This document shows positions 58,367-64,000 of a DNA stretch of 64,000 nt, in pieces. Each line of letters starts with the position of its first letter. The stretch's first letter is position 1. The DNA is from Leptodactylus fallax. Lineage: Eukaryota; Chordata; Amphibia; Anura; Leptodactylidae. The notes beneath the pieces are model-generated. The model was not told where the DNA came from and searched no databases. It worked only from the letters and a program-made list of their open reading frames with translations. Location: NCBI GenBank assembly GCA_947044405.1, contig CAMRHE010000077.1, positions 930,001-994,000 of the forward strand. The letters are read 5' to 3'. A program made the position numbers and the translations under genes.

Positions 58367-60019
58367 TGATGCTACAAACTTTAGGGACTCATGCACATAC
58401 ACTGGAGCACCTTACGCCTCTGATTTAATAGACACAAAGGTTCTTTCTGATGTATTGTGCATAAGTCCGAGCCTAACAACACAACAGTGTTCTGTCCATA
58501 TAACATGGTCTATATGCTGGACTGACCATGGTTGTAAATGGAGCTTGCTGCATCTGTACTGAACTTACAGCTTTATATCAGCACTTTGACCGCTCAGGAG
58601 CTCACTGCATCATAATTCACTATAATGCAGTTATGTCCATTATGTCCTGCACATGGTTCCTTTTTTCATGGATGGAACACAGTTTTGTTTATAAGCCTTT
58701 ATTCTTCTCTAGAGGGATTACTTCTGGGGAGAATCTTTCTATACATACAGAATCTGAAAGTAGTACGGTGCCATTCAGGTCCCCATGTCCACAGGGCAAT
58801 CTGAACCAGAAAATATAACCTGTATATCGGTCAGATATCCCAGGCCAAACCCAGTCAGGAGAGAAGCCTCCTTGCATCATAGTGATATATGATACTGGGA
58901 ATCCCTGTCTGCCCATGGCTTCATTGTATATAATATGGGCTGTAATGCCATAGGCAGACAGGGTATGCCAGCATTATAAATCAATATGGAAGAAGCCATG
59001 TCCGGAAAAGATTTAAGCCAGGAAATCTTATGTACGGACTATACAGACTACAACACAATAACAAAAAAAAATCAAACATTCTAAAGCATACAATAAAGTA
59101 TATAATGAAGTTTAAAACCAACAAAATCGATTTGTATTAGTCTATTGGTCAGAGGCAAGTGTTGTGATAACATAGAATAACCAATTATGGATAGGACTAC
59201 AGATATCATACCTTGAGAATAATCCTGGTCAACAAATATAAAAATTATGATTTAAGATATATAGGTTCTTATACTTTGATTATACATGCAAACACATAAC
59301 ATCTTCACATCAAACTAAAACCTTCCTCACCTGCAATATGGCATAATCAATGGAGGCAGAATGTTAATAAGACATTTCTTTAAAGCTAGAACTGTCTCAA
59401 ATTTTCCAGTCAGGGAAAATGTATCCTTATGTATGAAATGTAGCAAGAAATGATACTTTATGAATTTATCCTAGCAAAAAGCCCAAAGAGGAAGACATTT
59501 GTAAAAGAATAACTGCAGAAGACCTCAACAGCTTCACAAGGACTGACCTTCTACCAAGGTAAGTGAAGGAACGGTGAAGTCGATTATATCCGACACATCC
59601 TCATTTACATCAATGATATTTTGGAAAGCCCGGTTTTAAATGAGGTACGTACGCAAGGTTACCTGGCACCTAGTACAGGTTTTCGATCATTGTAATTCTG
59701 GTCAAAAAAAATTACGGTACTTCTGCAGCGGACTTTAAGGGATTTTCCTACTCAATGCAGAGAACTATATAACTTTTAAGAACACTGTCATGTGAATGTG
59801 CAAAAAAAATATTTTCTACTCATTGCTGACTTTTGTTTAACATGGTCTCATCAGGGCAGAGTTGTGGTCTGTGACTACAGTTTGACTACAGCTTGTCTAC
59901 AGGGAATTTGAAGTAGTTTGAGACTCACCTCCTGTCTCATCATTGGTTTACGGTTTCCTACTTCTATTAGCGGTATAAGGGATTTTCCACCTCAAAATCA
60001 GTTCCAAATTCCAGCTGAG
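58367..60019. other. Intergenic, nothing recognised
   Basis: No gene or bounded repeat was identified. The stretch 58690-58920 has no coding signature beyond chance open frames. Confidence 0.5.
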
Positions 60020-60270
60020 GAACTGTGAGGAACGCCCCCAGTACAAGTCTATGGACGAGTACTGTCAGGGGGAGGCGTTCCTCATAGCCCAGCTAGACGT
60101 CATGAACGCCCTTCTGACAGTGGGCAGAGATCGGTGCCAAAACTAACGCCTAATGTCCTCGGGCACATAACGGGAAAGCCAACAGTGCGCTGAATTCAGC
60201 ACACTGTTGGCTTTCTAGCGATATATAAAACCGCATGTGCATGAGGACATGAAAGGTCCTCTTTAAGCCA
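60020..60270. repeat. Single-arm copy of the 53512 foldback family
   Basis: It matches the right arm of 53512-54108 (GAGGAACGCCCCCAGTACAAG, GAATTCAGC, GGACATGAAAGGTCCTC) and ends in TTTAA. The left arm is missing. Confidence 0.75.
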
Positions 60271-60469
60271 AATCCCTTCTTAGATAAACTACACTATTGG
60301 ACAAGTCATAAAAGTGTCTAAAACAATTGGTAAATGTGGGGCAGGACATGTAAGTCAGTTATTTGGTGCAAATTTCTCTAAAATTCTGGTGTACTTTTAT
60401 TAGTGAATTTGTCACAATGGAGGAAATTTATAATGAGGGAAATTTTTAAAGTCAGCTAAGGCTGTAAGG

Positions 60470-60613
60470 CCTGTCTTTCTGACAGCGGAGAGAGATCGGT
60501 ACCGAAACTAACGGCACCGATATCTCTGGCACCGGGGCACATACTGGCAAAGCTGACAGTACGCTGAATTCAGCTTTCTGGCCATCTCTGAGGACACTAA
60601 AGGTCCTCTTTAA
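60470..60613. repeat. Second single-arm copy of the 53512 foldback family
   Basis: A more diverged right-arm fragment (TTTCTGACAG, GATATCTCTGGCACCGGGGC, GCTGAATTCAGC, AAAGGTCCTC) ending at TTTAA near 60613. Confidence 0.65.
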
Positions 60614-60893
60614 AATACACCAGATTAATCAGTAATTCAGCATCAGTCACTGTGACAAACTGGCGAATATTCACACTGTATATTCAGTGGCACAATTTTG
60701 TCATAAAATTCTGACACAAAGTAAGCCAGCCAATAGGTGGTAAAAACGTCACCTCACATCACAGAAACAAAGGGCTTTTGGCTGCTGCAGAAACAGAGCC
60801 AACAAACTCATTTATACACTGCATAAATAAAACTGTGGAAAAGCTCATTTAGGTGCAGAATCACAAACCTTGTCCCTATATATTTAAGGCTAA

Positions 60894-61215
60894 GGCCCCA
60901 CGTAGCGGGCCACAGTGAAAAAGCACTGAGGGAAAAAACGTGGCAGAAACGAATCATGGTTTTTCCCACAGCGCTTTTCACAGAATCTCCACAGAGGTTT
61001 CCTCTGCAGAATTTCTGCTACCATTATACCTATATGGAAACCACCACATTTCTGTAGGTATAATTGACATAATTAAATGCAGCGGTTCTGGAAACTACAG
61101 CATTTCCACTGTGCGTAATTTTCACCAATGTGTGAATGGGATTCACAAAACTCTGCAGTGACTGTAAAACGCTGCGGTTTTTGCCACGGTGTTTACGCCA
61201 CATGGGGCCCTGGCC
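60894..61215. mobile_element. Harbinger-like MITE, cluster member 1
   Basis: Flanked by TAA at 60891-60893 and 61216-61218. The ends are GGCCCCACGTAGCGGGCC and, inverted, GGCCAGGGCCCCATGTGGCG. The interior AAAACGTGGCAGAAACG is mirrored by CGGTTTTTGCCACGGTG. Confidence 0.75.
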
Positions 61216-61289
61216 TAATAGGGGAAGAAAAAACGCAGAAAAAAAAATGCAGCATTTTTTTTAGCTATGTTTCACTACTTGGGACCTTA

Positions 61290-61516
61290 GGCTGAGAACC
61301 CACGTTGTGGAAACACAGCTTTTTTTGTTGCAGATTTTGCTGCGCTTTTTGAGCCAAAGCCAAGAATGGCTACAAAAAGAATGGGAAATATCTAGGAAGT
61401 TCTTATCCCTTATAATTATCCCTTCTGCTCAATCCACTCATGGCTTTGGCTCAAAAAAAACCAAAGCAAAATCTGCAACAAAAAAAGCTGTGTTTCCACA
61501 GCGTGGGGCCTCAACC
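61290..61516. mobile_element. Harbinger-like MITE, cluster member 2
   Basis: Flanked by TTA at 61287-61289 and 61517-61519. The ends are GGCTGAGAACCCACGTTGTG and, inverted, GGTTGAGGCCCCACGCTGTG. The arms continue for about 100 bp through GAAACACAGCTTTTTTTGTTG / CAACAAAAAAAGCTGTGTTTC. Confidence 0.8.
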
Positions 61517-61519
61517 TTA

Positions 61520-61866
61520 GGCCGGGGCCCCATGTTGCTAAAATGGAGCATTTTGGCTGCAGCAAAAAAACGCTGAGTTTTACAGTACCTGAAAAGTGTA
61601 TGGGATTCTGGCTAATTCCATCCACACATTGCCGAAAAAAAATTCTGCAGTGGAAAAGCTGTAATTTCAAAGATTGTTGCGTTTTTGTAAATTGCACCAT
61701 GTCAATTATACCTATGGAAACTCTGGCATTTATTATACCTATAAAGGTATAATAAGGGAAGAAAGTCCACAGAGGAAAACTCAGCGAACTTTCTGTAAAA
61801 AATGCTATGGAAAAAAACCTGATGTGTTTCCGCAACGTTTTTTGGCTGTGCTCGCTACGTGGAGCC
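61520..61866. mobile_element. Harbinger-like MITE, cluster member 3
   Basis: It shares the TTA at 61517-61519 with member 2 and is bounded by TTA at 61867-61869. The ends are GGCCGGGGCCCCATGTTGC and, inverted, GGCTCCACGTAGCGAGC. An internal TTATACCTATAAAGGTATAA palindrome is near 61732. Confidence 0.75.
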
Positions 61867-61875
61867 TTAGCTTTA

Positions 61876-62289
61876 GGGTATGTTCACACAGAGTTTTTTG
61901 CAGGGTGATTTTGAGGCGGAATCCGCTCAAAAAACGCCTCCCATTCACTTCAATGGGAGTCAGTAGCAGTTTTTTTCCTCTAGCTGAAAAAAATCAGGTG
62001 GATTCTGCCTTGAAAAACCCATTGAAATCTATGGAAGGCGGAAAAACCACTAGCGTTATTTGACGCGGTTTTGATGCGGTTTTTGCAAAAGCTGCATCAA
62101 AAACCACTAGTGTTTTTTAAAGAGAAGTTTCCAGGTCCATACAATGTGCTGGTGCAAAAAAAATGCCACAAAAAATGCAACACAAAACGCGACAAAAACC
62201 GCATCATGTAAAAAAATGCGTCAAAAAACATTTCCTAATTGCTGAAGCAGATTTTTTCAGCTTGCAAAAAACTCTGTGTGAACATACCC
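61876..62289. mobile_element. Harbinger-like MITE, cluster member 4
   Basis: Flanked by TTA at 61873-61875 and 62290-62292, with ends GGGTATGTTCACACAGAGTT identical on both sides for more than 20 bp. It carries internal AAAACCACTAG / CTAGTGG-type motifs. The near-perfect termini suggest recent activity. Confidence 0.85.
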
Positions 62290-62292
62290 TTA

Positions 62293-63470
62293 GGGTTTAT
62301 TTTTGTTTAAGAATTGCATAATTTGGGTGTAGCTTAAAACTGACAAGAGCAGAGAATTGTTCAGAAGTAAAAAAAAATGCAACCGTCATCATGCTACAGA
62401 GCACATTACAGAGATAAACATCACACCTTTGTTATGAATGTCACGTTTGTCACAATTCTAGAAAAACAACTTTGAAGTCTTTTGCAAATTATGCAGTTGG
62501 TGCACTGGAGGCGGTTCTTCAGCTCCCTGGACTTTTACTTACCTGTGGGACCCCCAGTAAAAGTTGACATCACCCATCCTACTTGAGCAGCAAGAGCAGT
62601 GCTCCAGAAGCAGAAGTCCTGCCCCCAGTGCACCAATTGCCTCATTTGCATAAAAATTCAAAAGTGTTTTTCTAAAAATCTACAAAAGTGACATATATAA
62701 CAGAGTTGTGATGTAATGTGCTCTGTAATGCAGTAGTGGCAGCTGAATATGCTTGGGGAGGAGGTAGTAGACTCCCTATATAACATACCACATGTAATAT
62801 TTAGCGGTCTGCTTAGTGGGTGCAGATTCACCACTAGCCTCTTCGTATTCTGACATATGTATTCTGAAGTAAAAGGGAAAATTAGCCACAGCCAGTCAGT
62901 AAAATCTTGGGAATTTCTTACATTGTTACACACTGATAGGGTTAAGTTTGAGAACTTCCTAGTTCCTGTCTCTGTAGGCAGATATCTACGTAACAGAAAC
63001 AAGACATACTTTTTCTGTCTCACTGGTATTTCCACTCTGTCCCAATGTCGCTGTCTTCTTCTTCATATAATATTACTTCAAAATTCACAATAAAATATCT
63101 ACCTTTATATGTACATTCTCACAAACAGGCTGGATCCATAGCTGCGTACTGGGATCTTACTTAATGTCTTTGTAGGGCAGAAAAGAACGTCCCCAAAGTG
63201 GCTTTAAAGGGGTTGTGCTAATGTTAAACAAACCATAAACATTACCTACGCCCTGACCTGAAGTTTTGTGCCCCGGATGATCTTTTTAGCCTCCTTACCT
63301 TTAAAAGCAGAATGCTGAGGTTGGGCAGACCCAGGGTGTCATGTGACCGAGGCTCTGTCGCTGGAGACTGCAGTGTCCATAATGCATTGCAGTCTTTACA
63401 GCTCCACTCCCCTCCCAACTGCCTGATCAGTGGCCAGACCCTGGCTAAATAACCATGTTAACTCTACCAT
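62293..63470. other. Intergenic, with MITE-like fragments
   Basis: The stretch 62490-62650 has complementary GTGCACTGGAGGC / GCCCCCAGTGCACC ends of a foldback repeat. A TTAAAGGGGTTGT motif at 63204 is the left end of a T2-type MITE. No gene was seen. Confidence 0.5.
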
Positions 63471-63476
63471 GTGGCT

Positions 63477-63480
63477 TATA

Positions 63481-63527
<47 letters not shown>

Positions 63528-63595
63528 TGTATATATATGAGAGAGATTGTGTATGTATATATATATATATATATATACATACATATATACATATT
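63477..63595. repeat. (TA)n microsatellite
   Basis: Two long TA runs (63480-63526 and 63556-63576) are separated by an interrupted segment with CTGTATATATATGAGAGAGA. Open frames across it are artefacts. Confidence 0.9.
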
Positions 63596-63794
63596 ATAGT
63601 ACTTTGCTAAAGTTTTAGAGTTTTAGACCAGTGTGGAAAAAATGCTGAAAAGTAAGAATGCTTTCAAAAATAGAAGTGTTAATATTGTTTATTTTGTCAA
63701 GTAATTTAAAGGATTATTCTAGTTCATTGTTATTGATGTATTGATGACCTATACCCCCTTCGCCATTTACATCAGCACACCACCTGATTCACAG

Positions 63795-64000
63795 CGACTG
63801 TGAATCTTTCTCACACACTCTCTCTCCCTCTGTCTCACATGCTATCCCTCTGTCTTGCACATTCTCCCTCTCTGTCTCTTATTTTGTCTCACATTCTCTC
63901 TGTCTCTACCTCTGTCCCTCTGTCTCTGTCTTGCACACTCTCCCTCTCTGTCTCTTACTTGGTCTCACACTCTCTCTGTCTCTACCTCTATCCCTCTGTC
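63795..64000 (+). repeat. Pyrimidine-rich tandem repeat (CTCTCTGTCT-type)
   Basis: Loose tandem units of CTCTCCCTCTGTCTC / TCTGTCTCTACCTCTGTCCC continue to the window end. They form a polypyrimidine strand of about 200 bp. Confidence 0.85.

Noticed and set aside
62658..63035. 125-residue minus-strand open frame
   Set aside because: No family motif and composition typical of random AT-rich sequence; the flanks look repeat-derived.
63396..63584. Tyr/Ile-rich open frame
   Set aside because: It is a translation of the (TA)n microsatellite.

Overview
This is vertebrate nuclear DNA, most likely from a frog or toad (anuran). The evidence is spliced genes with GT-AG introns, 8 bp, TTAA, TWA and TA target-site duplications around cut-and-paste elements, several Tc1-like transposases, LINE reverse transcriptase remains, and tRNA-derived SINEs. 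The mixture of TTAA-flanked (T2/Kolobok-like) and TWA-flanked (Harbinger-like) MITEs is typical of amphibian genomes. The exact species cannot be read from the sequence. There are no bacterial-type operons, CRISPR arrays or prophages.

The main content is one complete gene on the minus strand, CFLAR (c-FLIP), an inactive caspase-8 homologue that controls death-receptor signalling. I rebuilt it from nine coding exons between 51355 and 27728, plus a probable 5' UTR exon ending at 52580. All splice phases join cleanly and give a 465-residue protein: two death effector domains, a linker spread over small exons, and a caspase-like domain without the catalytic Cys and His. An AU-rich element lies about 50 nt after the stop codon.

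A second, smaller gene lies on the plus strand (about 7690-9428). It has a CCAAT-type promoter, a non-coding first exon and four coding exons giving a 184-residue lysine/glutamate-rich protein that I do not recognise.

The rest is mobile-element DNA. From 1 to 7 kb there is a hAT-like MITE, copy A of a large hAT-like repeat with a 31-bp minisatellite, a possible solo LTR and a truncated Tc1 element. From 9.4 to 10.3 kb there are three copies of a ~140 bp repeat. From 13.7 to 20.2 kb there is a MITE, then copy B of the large repeat, broken by a young 5'-truncated L1-like insertion and a full-length but defective Tc1 element. From 23.7 to 24.9 kb there is a TIR element with conspicuous ends. The CFLAR introns hold a SINE split by a Tc1 element, an almost intact Tc1 transposase, T2-like MITEs that abut at a shared TTAA, a hAT-like element with a minisatellite, and further SINEs. 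From 52.9 to 64 kb there are a 597 bp foldback element, a broken LINE whose 3' tail matches the SINE tail, a run of four Harbinger-like MITEs, and (TA)n and pyrimidine-rich simple repeats.

No CASP8 or CASP10 exon was seen in the 27.7 kb downstream of CFLAR, although mammals have those genes there. All assignments are by eye from motifs, splice signals and remembered family features.
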